Assembly: GCA_030698575.1 (NCBI GenBank)
Contig: JAUYMQ010000622.1
Location: 1-29,789 of the forward strand
DNA length: 29,789 nt
DNA from: Deltaproteobacteria bacterium
Lineage (GTDB): Bacteria > JAUYMQ01
Direction of reading: 5' to 3'
Shown: piece after piece, positions 1 to 8,011 of the stretch
How positions within the stretch are numbered: the stretch's first letter is position 1
How the letters are laid out: the number at the start of each line of letters is the position of its first letter
Notes under the pieces: generated by a model
The model's input: only the letters and a program-made list of their open reading frames with translations
What the model was told of the DNA's origin: nothing
Databases searched by the model: none
Program-made: the position numbers and the translations under genes

Positions 1-167
1 CCGGCATGGACCTGCCCGGCGAGAATGAGCGCGCGCGCCTTCTCACGACTCTCGGCGAGCCCCCGCTCGACCAGCAGGAGGTCGGCCCGCGCCTTCCCTG
101 CCTGGGCCTTGCCTCCACTTGGGCCGCCGGTGGATCCGGAAGGCGCGCGCCCGGAGCCCGGGCTCAA
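1..167 (-). CDS. tlyA: TlyA-family rRNA methyltransferase / hemolysin, N-terminal part (cut by window edge)
   Basis: Only the first 55 or so codons are inside the window. The frame reads a Gly/Ser/Ala-rich lead of about 25 residues and then RADLLLVERGLAESREKARA followed by LILAGQVHA, which is the start of the S4 RNA-binding domain typical of TlyA. Family members 2'-O-methylate rRNA with S-adenosylmethionine using a C-terminal FtsJ-like domain, which lies outside the window. The chosen start is a TTG at 167-165 whose last bases overlap the TGA stop of dxs (TTGA), implying translational coupling; no clear Shine-Dalgarno is seen and another start is possible. dxs followed by tlyA is a common order. 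The identity rests on the S4 signature and the neighbour. Confidence 0.75.
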   Translation of the reverse strand, partial: MSPGSGRAPSGSTGGPSGGKAQAGKARADLLLVERGLAESREKARALILAGQVHA

Positions 168-2101
168 GGAAGGCGATCCGCCGTGTCGCCCTGCGCCCGC
201 TCGTCCGGGACCCTGGAGCCGCTGATCATCCCGCGCACGGTTTCCGCAATCTGGGCGGGGCGCAGGCCGAATCGCTCGTGGAAATGCGGCGTGGGTCCGT
301 GGTCGATGAACGCGTCGCCGATGCCGAGCACCTTCGTCTCGACGCCCTCGACGCCACGCTCGCTCAGGGCTTCGAGCACCGCGCTGCCAAACCCGCCCAT
401 CCGCGAGTGCTCCTCCAGCGTGACGATCCGGCGCGTGCGTCGCGCCAGCGCCGTGATCAGCCCCGCGTCCAGAGGCTTGGCGAAGCGGGCATTCACCACG
501 GCCGCCGATATTCCCTCCGCCTCGAGAATCGACGCGGCTTCGAGCGCGGGCTGGACCATGACGCCGTAGGCGACAAGCGCCGCGTCGGCGCCGTCCCGGA
601 GCAACTCCGCCTTGCCAATTTCGAGCGCCCGAAGATTTTCGTCGAGCGCCGCCCCCGGGCCGGCGCCCCGCGGGAAGCGGACGGCGGCGGGATGGCCGCA
701 GTCCACGGCCGTCTTCAGCATGTGCTGGAGCTCGTTTTCGTCCTTCGGCGCCATCAATACGATGTGGGGGAGCGTCCGCAGATAGGCGATGTCGAACAGT
801 CCCTGGTGCGTTGCGCCGTCCGCGCCCACCAGGCCTGCGCGATCAATTGCGAAGGTGACCGGCAGGTCCTGAATGCAGACGTCGTGCACGATCTGATCGT
901 AGGCCCGTTGGAGGAACGTGGAATAGATGGCCGCCACCGGCCTGAACCCTTCGGTGGCCAGGCCTGCGCTGAAGGTCACGGCGTGCTGCTCCGCAATGCC
1001 CACGTCGTAGTAGCGGCCAGGAAATTCTTCGGCAAAACGGTCAAGCCCCGTCCCGGAGGGCATCGCCGCCGTGATACCGACGAGGCGCGGATCGGTGCGC
1101 CCGAGCTTGATCATCGCCCGAGAGAACACCTCGGTGTAGCCGGGAGCGGCGGGCTTGGGCGCGGTGCTTCGCCCGGAGCCGATATCGAAGGCCGAAACAC
1201 CGTGGTAGGCCCGGGGATCCTCCTCGGCGGGCGGATACCCCTTTCCTTTCTGCGTGAGCACGTGCACGAGGATCGGCCCCTGCATCCGCTTCAGGTTCTC
1301 GAAGGTTTCGACAAGCGGCTCCACCTCGTGCCCCGGGAGCGGGCCCACGTACTTGAACCCGAGCGCTTCGAAAAGCATTCCCGGCGAAAACAACGCCTTC
1401 ACCGAATCCTCCATGCGCCTGGCCCAGTGGAGGAGATCGTCGCCGATGGCCGGCACGCCGCGCAGGAATTGCTTCCCCTCCTCCTTGAAGCGGCGGAAGG
1501 AGGCGCTGGTGAGCTTGCGGCTCATGAATGAATTGAGCGCGCCCACGTTTTCCGAAATGCTCATCCGGTTGTCGTTGAGAACGACAATGAGGTTCTTCCC
1601 GAGCAGGCCGGCCTGGTTGAGCCCCTCAAAGGTGATCCCGGCGGTCAGCGCGGCGTCGCCCAGGATGGCGATCACACGCTCCTCACCCTCCCGGAGGCGG
1701 ATGCCTTCGGAGGCGCCCAGCGCAGCCGAGACCGCGGTGCCGGCGTGACCGGCGCCGAAGACATCGTAGACGCTCTCTTCCCGCCGGAGAAACCCGGAGA
1801 GTCCGCCATGCTGGCGAAGGGTGGAGAGCTGCTCGCGGCGGCCGGTGAAGAGCTTGTGGACGTACGCCTGGTGCCCGGTGTCCCAGACAATGCGATCGCG
1901 CGGGGCGTCGAAGACACGGTGAACAGCGATGGTCAGCTCGACCGCCCCCAGGCTGGAGGCCAGATGCCCGCCGGTGCGGGAGACGCACTCGAGCAGGCGC
2001 TGCCGGACCTCCCGGGCGAGCACCGGCAGCGCGTCCTCCGGGACCTCGCGGAGGTCCCGCGGAGAATCGATCCGATCGAGCCAACGTGTGGGCTGGGTCA
2101 T
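164..2101 (-). CDS. dxs: 1-deoxy-D-xylulose-5-phosphate synthase
   Basis: Thiamin-diphosphate enzyme that joins pyruvate and glyceraldehyde 3-phosphate to make DXP, the first step of the non-mevalonate isoprenoid pathway; cytosolic. The 645 residues match the usual 620-650. Visible landmarks are TGGHLASSLG (His46), DTGHQAYVHK (His77), the cofactor motif GDAALTAG near residue 148, the NDNRMSIS block near 176, the YHG near 300, and DVGIAEQHAV with the catalytic glutamate near 371, followed by the C-terminal transketolase domain. The cofactor motif reads GDA where GDG is more usual, a mild variant. The ATG follows the ispA stop directly (TAGATG), with AGGGAT upstream inside ispA, so the two are co-translated. 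The downstream tlyA start overlaps its stop. Confidence 0.97.
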   Translation of the reverse strand: MTQPTRWLDRIDSPRDLREVPEDALPVLAREVRQRLLECVSRTGGHLASSLGAVELTIAVHRVFDAPRDRIVWDTGHQAYVHKLFTGRREQLSTLRQHGGLSGFLRREESVYDVFGAGHAGTAVSAALGASEGIRLREGEERVIAILGDAALTAGITFEGLNQAGLLGKNLIVVLNDNRMSISENVGALNSFMSRKLTSASFRRFKEEGKQFLRGVPAIGDDLLHWARRMEDSVKALFSPGMLFEALGFKYVGPLPGHEVEPLVETFENLKRMQGPILVHVLTQKGKGYPPAEEDPRAYHGVSAFDIGSGRSTAPKPAAPGYTEVFSRAMIKLGRTDPRLVGITAAMPSGTGLDRFAEEFPGRYYDVGIAEQHAVTFSAGLATEGFRPVAAIYSTFLQRAYDQIVHDVCIQDLPVTFAIDRAGLVGADGATHQGLFDIAYLRTLPHIVLMAPKDENELQHMLKTAVDCGHPAAVRFPRGAGPGAALDENLRALEIGKAELLRDGADAALVAYGVMVQPALEAASILEAEGISAAVVNARFAKPLDAGLITALARRTRRIVTLEEHSRMGGFGSAVLEALSERGVEGVETKVLGIGDAFIDHGPTPHFHERFGLRPAQIAETVRGMISGSRVPDERAQGDTADRLP

Positions 2102-3031
2102 CTAACGATCCCTGTCATGAAGGAATAGTGCGAGAGCGCGGAGCGGATCCGCGCGCTCGTCGAAGGCCGCCAGGTGATCGATCGCCATGCCGGTGAGCTC
2201 CCCGGCCCGGGACCTCGATTCGGAGATTCCTAGCACGGCCGGATAGGTGGCTTTTCCGCGCACCCGATCGCCGCCGGTGTTCTTTCCGAGCGTCTCCCGA
2301 TCGCCAATCACGTCGAGCAGATCGTCGGTGATCTGGAACACGAGCCCGATGCACTCCCCGTAGCGGGCGAGCGCCCGGAGGCTCTGCTGCTCGGCCCCGC
2401 AAAGCCTTGCACCCGCGGTGACGCTTGTCACGATGAGTCCGCCGGTCTTGTTCACATGGATGTATTCGAGCAGTGGCAGATCAACCTGCTTTCCCTCACT
2501 CTCGAGATCCACGACCTGCCCTCCCACCAGGCAGGTCGATCCCGCAGTCCGCGCGATCTGCCCCGCCACGTCGAGAAGCCGCTCGGGAGGGACGGATGGG
2601 AACTCCTTCGGGTTGCTGAGCAGCTCGAAAGCCTTCGTCAGCAGCGCGTCTCCGGCCAGAAGGGCCACCGCCTCGCCGAAAACCTTGTGGCAGGTGAGCC
2701 GTCCACGGCGATAGTCGTCGTTGTCGAGGGCGGGGAGATCGTCGTGAATGAGCGTGTAGGTATGAATGAGCTCGAGGGCCGCCGCCAGTCCCAGCACCTG
2801 ATCGGACTTCCCGCCGACAGCCTCTGCCCCGGCGATGACCAGCACGGGGCGGATGCGCTTACCCCCGGAAAAAAGGCTGTAGCGCATGGCGCGGTGAAGG
2901 GTCTCGGGGGTTCGGCTCTCTTCCGGCAGGCAGCCGTCCAGGTAGGCGTTCACCCGGGCCAGTCGCTCGTCAAGGTAGCTTTTCAGCGCGCTCGGGCCGA
3001 AGCCCGCGGGCATCTTGTGACGTGCGGTCAC
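2102..3031 (-). CDS. ispA: Polyprenyl (farnesyl/geranylgeranyl) diphosphate synthase
   Basis: Condenses isopentenyl diphosphate with allylic diphosphates to give C15 or C20 chains for quinones, undecaprenol and other lipids; cytosolic. The trans-prenyltransferase signature is complete: FSGGKRIRP, first aspartate-rich motif DDLPALDND near residues 97-105, KTGGLI, and second motif DDLLD near 236-240. The start chosen is GTG at 3031, because AGGGGAAG sits six bases before it. This gives 309 residues, near the roughly 300 of E. coli IspA. An ATG at 3013 and an upstream in-frame start at 3070 that would overlap xseB are alternatives. It lies 19 bases after xseB and abuts dxs. Product chain length cannot be decided from sequence alone. 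Confidence 0.93.
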   Translation of the reverse strand: MTARHKMPAGFGPSALKSYLDERLARVNAYLDGCLPEESRTPETLHRAMRYSLFSGGKRIRPVLVIAGAEAVGGKSDQVLGLAAALELIHTYTLIHDDLPALDNDDYRRGRLTCHKVFGEAVALLAGDALLTKAFELLSNPKEFPSVPPERLLDVAGQIARTAGSTCLVGGQVVDLESEGKQVDLPLLEYIHVNKTGGLIVTSVTAGARLCGAEQQSLRALARYGECIGLVFQITDDLLDVIGDRETLGKNTGGDRVRGKATYPAVLGISESRSRAGELTGMAIDHLAAFDERADPLRALALFLHDRDR

Positions 3032-3050
3032 GGTCTTCCCCTGGAGTTCC

Positions 3051-3338
3051 TCACTCCCCCTCTTCCGCACCCTCCTCGAACGGGCGGGCCGTGACCTTCC
3101 CCTCGGTGTCGCGAGAGAGAATCTCGATCTTCCGTTCGGCCTCGTCGAGCTTCTTCGTGCAGAGCCGAGCCAGTCGAACGCCTTCCTCGTAGAGCTTCAG
3201 GGCGTCTTCCAGCGCGATCTCTCCGTCCTCGAGCGACTCGACGGTTTCCTCGAGCTTCTTCAGCGCCTCTTCGAAGGGGATCTTCGGAGCAGATTGGCCT
3301 TTCGAGGGAGCAGGCGTGCGAGTCGGTGTGCGAGTCAT
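3051..3338 (-). CDS. xseB: Exodeoxyribonuclease VII small subunit
   Basis: Small helical subunit that binds XseA to form exonuclease VII, which degrades single-stranded DNA from both ends. The 95 residues contain the family core: FEEALKKLEETVESLEDGE, then ALEDALKLYEEGVRLARLC and KKLDEAERKIEIL, two amphipathic helices. The first 20 or so residues are a Thr/Pro-rich extension not needed for the fold; E. coli XseB is about 80 residues. ATG at 3338 is preferred over a longer open frame reaching 3545, because the upstream part is low-complexity and overlaps a clear promoter at 3374-3401. It heads the xseB-ispA-dxs-tlyA run and follows xseA after 76 bases. Confidence 0.93.
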   Translation of the reverse strand: MTRTPTRTPAPSKGQSAPKIPFEEALKKLEETVESLEDGEIALEDALKLYEEGVRLARLCTKKLDEAERKIEILSRDTEGKVTARPFEEGAEEGE

Positions 3339-3373
3339 GGACGAGCCCCGGGTACTCGGTGGCGGGAGTTTCG

Positions 3374-3401
3374 AGTATACCGGCGGGCCCCGGGGCGTCA
3401 A
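3374..3401 (-). promoter_or_regulatory. Sigma-70-type promoter before xseB
   Basis: On the minus strand TTGACG (3401-3396) is followed by a 16-base spacer and TATACT (3379-3374), which is close to the housekeeping consensus. The predicted start of transcription is near 3367, about 30 bases before the xseB ATG. It would drive xseB-ispA-dxs-tlyA separately from xseA. Seen by eye only. Confidence 0.65.
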
Positions 3402-3414
3402 GGAGGCGGAAGCG

Positions 3415-4722
3415 CTACCCCTGCTCCTTGCCGCCTGAAGCGCCGCGCCGTCCGCCGGTGGGCTGGACTTCCGCCTCGAGTGCGCCGCCCGAGAGGCGGA
3501 TCTCGACGCGGCTCCCCGGCGGCGCTTCGGCGGGGGAACGCACAACCGTGTAGGCCGGGAGGGCCCGCGTGATGCTGTAGCCCCGGTCGAGGATGGCGAG
3601 CGGAGAGAGGCTCTGCAGCTTGCCTGCAGTGCCCTGAAGCCTTGCCCGGGCCAGGTGAACGTGATGGCGCGCGCTCGCCTCGAGGCGCGCCATCGCCGAC
3701 GCGCCCGCCAGGGCGGCCCGCCGGTCCGACAGGAGCCGCCGGCCCGTGCGCGCGAGCCGCTCCCGCATCTCGTCGATGCGCTGCGCAGTCTGCTCGATCC
3801 GCCTGCGCGGATGAAGCAGGCGGCGTCCCGTTTCGGCGAGCCGTCGCCTGAGATCCCCGAGGCGGGATGAGGCGGCAGCGGCCAGCCGGAGATCGAGCGC
3901 GGTCACGTTTTCGACCAGAGTCGACTTCTCGCGTACAATCATCTCGGCGGCCGCCGAAGGCGTCGGACACCGGAGATCGGCCGCCAGATCGGCCAGCGTG
4001 TAATCGATCTCGTGCCCCACGGCTGAAACAACCGGCACGGGCGAGCGAACGATCGCGCGCACGACGCGCTCGTCGTTGAAGGCGGTCAGATCCTCGGCCG
4101 AGCCGCCGCCCCGGGTGAGGAGAATGAGGTCGACCCCCGGAGCCTTCTCCAGAAGCTCGATGGCCGAGACGATCTCGGCCGGCGCATCGACGCCCTGCAC
4201 CTTGCAGGGGCTCAAGAGAACGTGGAGGTTCTCGTAGCGCCTGCCAAGCACGCGAAGCACGTCATGAATGGCCGCGCCTGTGGGCGAGGTGGCGACGCCA
4301 ATGCGCCGTGGAAGGAAGGGGAGCGGGCGCTTGCGCGCCTCATCGAAGAGACCCTCGGCCTTCAGGCGCTCGTGGAGCTGGCGCAGCGCGGAGGCGGCGG
4401 CGCCCGCCCCCGCCTCCTCCATCCAGTCGCCGACGATCTGGTACTCCCCCCGCGCCTCGTAAAGTGTGACCCGCCCTCGGAGCAGGACCTGCATCCCGTT
4501 CCCGGGCGCGAAGCCGAGCGCGCCGAGCGTGTTCCGGAAGAGCGCTATGCGGACCTGACTGTGATCGTCCTTCAGCGTCCCGTACCCGTGCCCCGACGCG
4601 ACCACGCGGAAGTTCGAGAGTTCCCCCTGGACGTACACGCTCCCGATCTGCTGCTCGAGCAGCCGCTTCACGCGCGCGGTGAGATCGCTCACGCTGAGCA
4701 CGTCGCGGCGAGATTCACCCAT
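3415..4722 (-). CDS. xseA: Exodeoxyribonuclease VII large subunit
   Basis: Catalytic subunit of exonuclease VII. The N-terminal OB-fold shows LSVSDLTARVKRLLE then VYVQGELSNF, GHGYGTLKD and a block with VRIALFRN; the nuclease domain has PRRIGVATSPTGAAIHDVL, LLSPCKVQG, ILLTRGGGSAEDL, FNDERVVRAI, VVSAVGHEIDYTLAD and CPTPSAAAE. A long Arg-rich helical part and the C-terminal LDRGYSI block follow. ATG at 4722 is chosen (435 residues; E. coli XseA is 456). A GTG 15 bases upstream behind GGGGAACC is an alternative. xseB, its partner, lies 76 bases downstream, though a separate promoter sits between them. Confidence 0.95.
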   Translation of the reverse strand: MGESRRDVLSVSDLTARVKRLLEQQIGSVYVQGELSNFRVVASGHGYGTLKDDHSQVRIALFRNTLGALGFAPGNGMQVLLRGRVTLYEARGEYQIVGDWMEEAGAGAAASALRQLHERLKAEGLFDEARKRPLPFLPRRIGVATSPTGAAIHDVLRVLGRRYENLHVLLSPCKVQGVDAPAEIVSAIELLEKAPGVDLILLTRGGGSAEDLTAFNDERVVRAIVRSPVPVVSAVGHEIDYTLADLAADLRCPTPSAAAEMIVREKSTLVENVTALDLRLAAAASSRLGDLRRRLAETGRRLLHPRRRIEQTAQRIDEMRERLARTGRRLLSDRRAALAGASAMARLEASARHHVHLARARLQGTAGKLQSLSPLAILDRGYSITRALPAYTVVRSPAEAPPGSRVEIRLSGGALEAEVQPTGGRRGASGGKEQG

Positions 4723-4858
4723 GGTGTTCTTGATCACGACGGTTCCCCGCGCCGGGCGGATGATTGCGCAGCCGCCCGGACCTCGCACCGCAGCCGGAGC
4801 CCCGCCCGCGGAGCGCCGCGAGCCGGAAGCCACAGCCTGCCCCCGGATTAAAGTTGCG

Positions 4859-7390
4859 TCAAGAAGAGCGCCTGGATGCGCGTGCCCGGACCGGAGGGAG
4901 CGCGCCGGGCAGTTCCAGAACGAGGCGGGTTCCCTGCCCCGGATCGGATTCGACGCGAATGCTGCCGCCGTGATGCGCCAGCGCGTCCGCGACGATCGAG
5001 AGGCCCAGGCCGAGCGCCCCGGAGCCGCGCGGCTTGGTGGTGAAGAAGGGGTGAAAGAGGCGTTCCTGGAGCCCGACCGGGATGCCGCAGCCGTCGTCCG
5101 TGATGACGACCTGCACGCGGGGCGCGCCGGTCATCCAGGCGATCTTTCCCGCAGCCTGCCCCGACGGCGCAACACTCTCGCCATGCCCGTCCTCGGCGTC
5201 GGCCACGGTGACGACGCGGCCCTCGACGCCCCGCGCCTCGATCGAAATGGTTCCGCGTCTCGCCACGGCTTCGTCGGCGTTGAGAAGAATCGCCAGGAGC
5301 GCTGCGTGCAGCGCCTCGCTTGGCCAGGCCACCGCCGGCGTCTCGGTGATCTTGCGCTCGACCTTGATCCTCCCGCGCCAGCCATCCTCGAGCACGGCCA
5401 GGACCGCTTCCAACACTCCGGGAAGATCGCAGGGCATGGCCGGGTCCCGCCTCGTGATGGCCGCGATGGCGCCCAGGCCGAGGCGCGCGCGATGAACATC
5501 GGCGGCGCCGCGCCGGCTCTTCGCCGCCCGCTTGCGATCCGCCTCGGCCAGCGCGCCTTCCACCGGATTCACCATGCGCTCCGCCAGGCGCCCCGCGAGA
5601 AGAACCTTGGCGGACGCGGCCAGACGAGCGCGCACCTCTCTGGCTTCGTCCTCCCGCACCTTCAGCTCGGCGTAGGCCGTCATTACATGACGCGTGGATT
5701 CCTCGAGATCCTCCATGGCCTGCGAACCGTCCGCCTCGGCCTGTCCCGTCTGCGCACGGGCCGCGTCCAGGCGCGCCTCCAGCCGTGTGATCGTCCGACG
5801 CGCGCCTTCCAGCGCGGTGGCGCGGGAGAGCGCCGGGGCCAGCGCGGTGGCGGCAGACGAGGCGACGGCAATCTCGTCCTCGGTGAAGAATCCGCCGCGA
5901 ACCTGGCCGCCCAGTACCAGCACGCCCTGAAGCCCCTCACCGTCGCGGCAAGGGAGGAGCGCCGCGGCGCGGACTTCGTCCAGATCCTTCAGCCAGGCGC
6001 CGCGCGCATGAGAATAGCGGGGGGCCGAGAGCACGTCGTAGCGGGTGAGCGGAGACGTCGCGGCACGCAGGTGCACGGCAAGGGAGTGCTCGAGCCCGAG
6101 ATCGCGCGGGGAAGACGGGTCGTCCTCCGGCGCAATCTCACGCAAGCTTCCCGTCTCCGGGTCTGCGGCCAGAACCGCCACGGTCACTCCGGGAAAGGCT
6201 TCTCCGCAAACGGCGCGCGCCGATCCGGCGATCTCTTCCAGCGTCCGGCCCTGCGCCAGCCTGTCTTCCAGCGTGGCGAGAGCCCGGGTCCGCCTGCGCC
6301 AGGAGCGGTGGAAGATCTGTTCGAACAGGTCGCCAAGGCGGGCCGCAGCGGCCGGAGCCGCAAGGATCATGCAGGCAGTCAGCGCGATGCCCGCTGCTCC
6401 GCCCACCCGCAGGGCGGACCAGCCGAGCAGAAGGGCGAGCGGGACAGTCAGGACGAGGGCGAACGCCCAGCGCAGGAAGCGGTCGACCCAGAGGAGGTTC
6501 TCACGAAGGGCCGCCGTGACCAGCGCCGCGGGCGCGACCGCCAGACCGAGCAGCGCTATCCCGGCCGCAGCGTTCTCACCCTGCGCGCGCAGGAAGGCCG
6601 CCGCGATCAGCGAAAGGAGGGCTGCGGAATGGCCCGCCGCGACGAGCTTCCCCCTCTGCCGCACGTCGATCGGTCTTCCTTCCCGAAGGCAGGCAAGCGA
6701 GAGGACCGCGCCGGCTCCGAGCGCGAGAGCCGCCAGTGCGCAGGCGATCAAGGCGTCGCGAAGCGGAAGCGACGCCCGGGGGACCAGCAAGGGAAGGACC
6801 GCGAACAGTACCCCGGGCAGCCCGAACAGAAGCAGGCTCCGTTCCAACACCCTCCGGTGAGCAGCTTCCCCATGCAGCGTGATCCGGGTCGCCTCGATGA
6901 GAGCCGAAGGCGCAAGGAACGCGGCCAGCAACCAGAAGCGCCCGGGTTCGCCCCCCGCCCAGCCTCTCGCCAGCGTCAGGGCGGCCAGTCCGCCGAGGGC
7001 GCCGAGCAGGAGATGCGCGCGACCACTGGCGCGCCCCCGCCACTCGCGCCATGCCGCCCCGTCGGCCAGCAGAAACACCGGAGCGAGCAGCGCGGGCGGA
7101 GCCGCCAAAGTGATGGAAGCGGAAGCGTTCCGGAGATCGAGAACAAGGAGAACGAGCGACGAAAGGAAGGCCAGCAGCAGCGCCCTGGAAAGGAGATCCT
7201 CGCGCAGGCTGCTGCCCCGCCGGCTCAACAAGGGGCCCGCGAGATCGCGGATAACGCGACCCGCATCGGACGCGACCTCGCCGGCGGCGGCCAGTCGATC
7301 TTTTCCGTCCAGTCGTGCCAAGTTGCCGGCTCCCCCGCTGGCCGTCCCGCGCTGCGCGGCTGTTCCGTCAGAGGTCGATCGGCTGCGCAA
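4859..7390 (-). CDS. Membrane sensor histidine-kinase-like protein with GAF domain and degenerate H-box
   Basis: An 843-residue protein. Residues about 65-350 hold eight to ten hydrophobic segments, so the sensor is membrane-embedded. Residues about 375-525 look like a GAF domain, followed by a coiled coil to about 600. The C-terminal ATPase domain is complete: N-box ILLNADEAV (701-709), G1 DDGCGIP (765-771), FHPFFTTKP, G2 GSGALGLGL (789-797) and GGSIRVES. The H-box region reads AGRLAERMVNPVEGAL (599-614). Where families of this type have AHEINNPL the His position holds Glu604, so the usual phosphoacceptor is absent. No response regulator is adjacent. The start is uncertain: TTG at 7390 is used; TTG at 7321 has a better ribosome site (GGGGGAG). 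Confidence 0.82.
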   Translation of the reverse strand: MRSRSTSDGTAAQRGTASGGAGNLARLDGKDRLAAAGEVASDAGRVIRDLAGPLLSRRGSSLREDLLSRALLLAFLSSLVLLVLDLRNASASITLAAPPALLAPVFLLADGAAWREWRGRASGRAHLLLGALGGLAALTLARGWAGGEPGRFWLLAAFLAPSALIEATRITLHGEAAHRRVLERSLLLFGLPGVLFAVLPLLVPRASLPLRDALIACALAALALGAGAVLSLACLREGRPIDVRQRGKLVAAGHSAALLSLIAAAFLRAQGENAAAGIALLGLAVAPAALVTAALRENLLWVDRFLRWAFALVLTVPLALLLGWSALRVGGAAGIALTACMILAAPAAAARLGDLFEQIFHRSWRRRTRALATLEDRLAQGRTLEEIAGSARAVCGEAFPGVTVAVLAADPETGSLREIAPEDDPSSPRDLGLEHSLAVHLRAATSPLTRYDVLSAPRYSHARGAWLKDLDEVRAAALLPCRDGEGLQGVLVLGGQVRGGFFTEDEIAVASSAATALAPALSRATALEGARRTITRLEARLDAARAQTGQAEADGSQAMEDLEESTRHVMTAYAELKVREDEAREVRARLAASAKVLLAGRLAERMVNPVEGALAEADRKRAAKSRRGAADVHRARLGLGAIAAITRRDPAMPCDLPGVLEAVLAVLEDGWRGRIKVERKITETPAVAWPSEALHAALLAILLNADEAVARRGTISIEARGVEGRVVTVADAEDGHGESVAPSGQAAGKIAWMTGAPRVQVVITDDGCGIPVGLQERLFHPFFTTKPRGSGALGLGLSIVADALAHHGGSIRVESDPGQGTRLVLELPGALPPVRARASRRSS

Positions 7391-7498
7391 CGCGCTCGGC
7401 GACGGGTTTCATCAGGCGGGCATTCGCGACGTGAACCGGGTTTCCGGACGGGCGCCGCAACGAGAGGGGGGAATGGTGCTGCAGGAAGGCTCCACCCT

Positions 7499-7525
7499 TC
7501 TATAGGAAGTCGGCGGGCCGCGCAA
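7499..7525 (-). promoter_or_regulatory. Possible promoter before the kinase-like gene
   Basis: On the minus strand TTGCGC (7525-7520) and TATAGA (7504-7499) are separated by only 15 bases, shorter than the preferred 17. The predicted start would leave a leader of about 100 bases before the kinase gene. It lies at the end of the upstream gene (stop at 7535). Weak support. Confidence 0.35.
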
Positions 7526-7534
7526 CGGAAAAGG

Positions 7535-8011
7535 CTACCCCCGTGCCCGAACTTCGCGCGGGGCGAGAACCTCCATCAGAACGTAGGCCAGCGCCAGAAC
7601 GATGAGCGCGCCCAGCGCCCAGACCGATAGGAGGTGTAGCCGGCCGAAGGCCTCCGTGAGGGTGTCGCGTGCGGCCCCGTCGGCGGCGTCCATTGCCTTC
7701 CGCGCGGCGCTTATGCGGGGCGCGAGCAGGAAAGCGTTGCACGCCGCCACGGCAAGGGCCAGGCCCAGGGGCGCAAGCATCGCCAGGCGCCGAGCGGAGC
7801 GCGCCGCCTGGCGCAGGACCAGCGCCAGGGCGGCGGCGGGGCAAACGAGGCTCACGGTGTAAATGAAGGGAAAGATGCGCTGCATGATTCGCCCGCCCGT
7901 CTCCTGGCCGACCACGCTGAAGACCGCGACCGCCACCGAGCAGGCGAGCGTCAGCATGACCCCCAGCCAGAAAGCGACGATCACCAGGGCGAGACGGCGG
8001 GGCTTAGTCAA
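7535..8011 (-). CDS. DUF4149-like small integral membrane protein
   Basis: About 158 residues with four hydrophobic segments: LVIVAFWLGVMLTLACSV, FIYTVSLVCPAAALALVL, LAMLAPLGLALAVAACNAF and LSVWALGALIVLALAYVLM. Between the third and fourth, CNAFLLAPRISAARKAMD and a following Glu/Arg/His segment match the N..P.i pattern of DUF4149/TMEM205-like proteins, whose function is not established. The chosen start is TTG at 8011, preceded by GGGAAG at a five-base spacing and overlapping the last codons of the upstream oxidase; an earlier TTG at 8047 is also open. The overlap implies co-translation with the FAD oxidase, but no functional link is known. Confidence 0.7.
   Translation of the reverse strand: MTKPRRLALVIVAFWLGVMLTLACSVAVAVFSVVGQETGGRIMQRIFPFIYTVSLVCPAAALALVLRQAARSARRLAMLAPLGLALAVAACNAFLLAPRISAARKAMDAADGAARDTLTEAFGRLHLLSVWALGALIVLALAYVLMEVLAPREVRARG

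Noticed and set aside
119-1531. A 470-codon plus-strand open frame opposite dxs
   Set aside because: Antisense shadow of a certain gene; Arg/His/Gly-rich with no domain.
3339-3545. N-terminal extension of XseB
   Set aside because: It covers a good promoter and the end of xseA, and is low-complexity; the family begins after the ATG at 3338.
7405-7470. A tiny frame (MKPVAERVAQPIDL) before the kinase gene as a leader peptide
   Set aside because: No ribosome-binding site before its ATG and no attenuator-like hairpin after it; likely chance.
4679-7630. A 983-codon open frame on the plus strand
   Set aside because: It runs antisense to the sensor kinase, which has clear motifs and membrane segments. 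The translation is low-complexity (Arg, Gly, Gln, Glu-rich) with no recognisable domain; GC-rich codon use leaves such shadows open.
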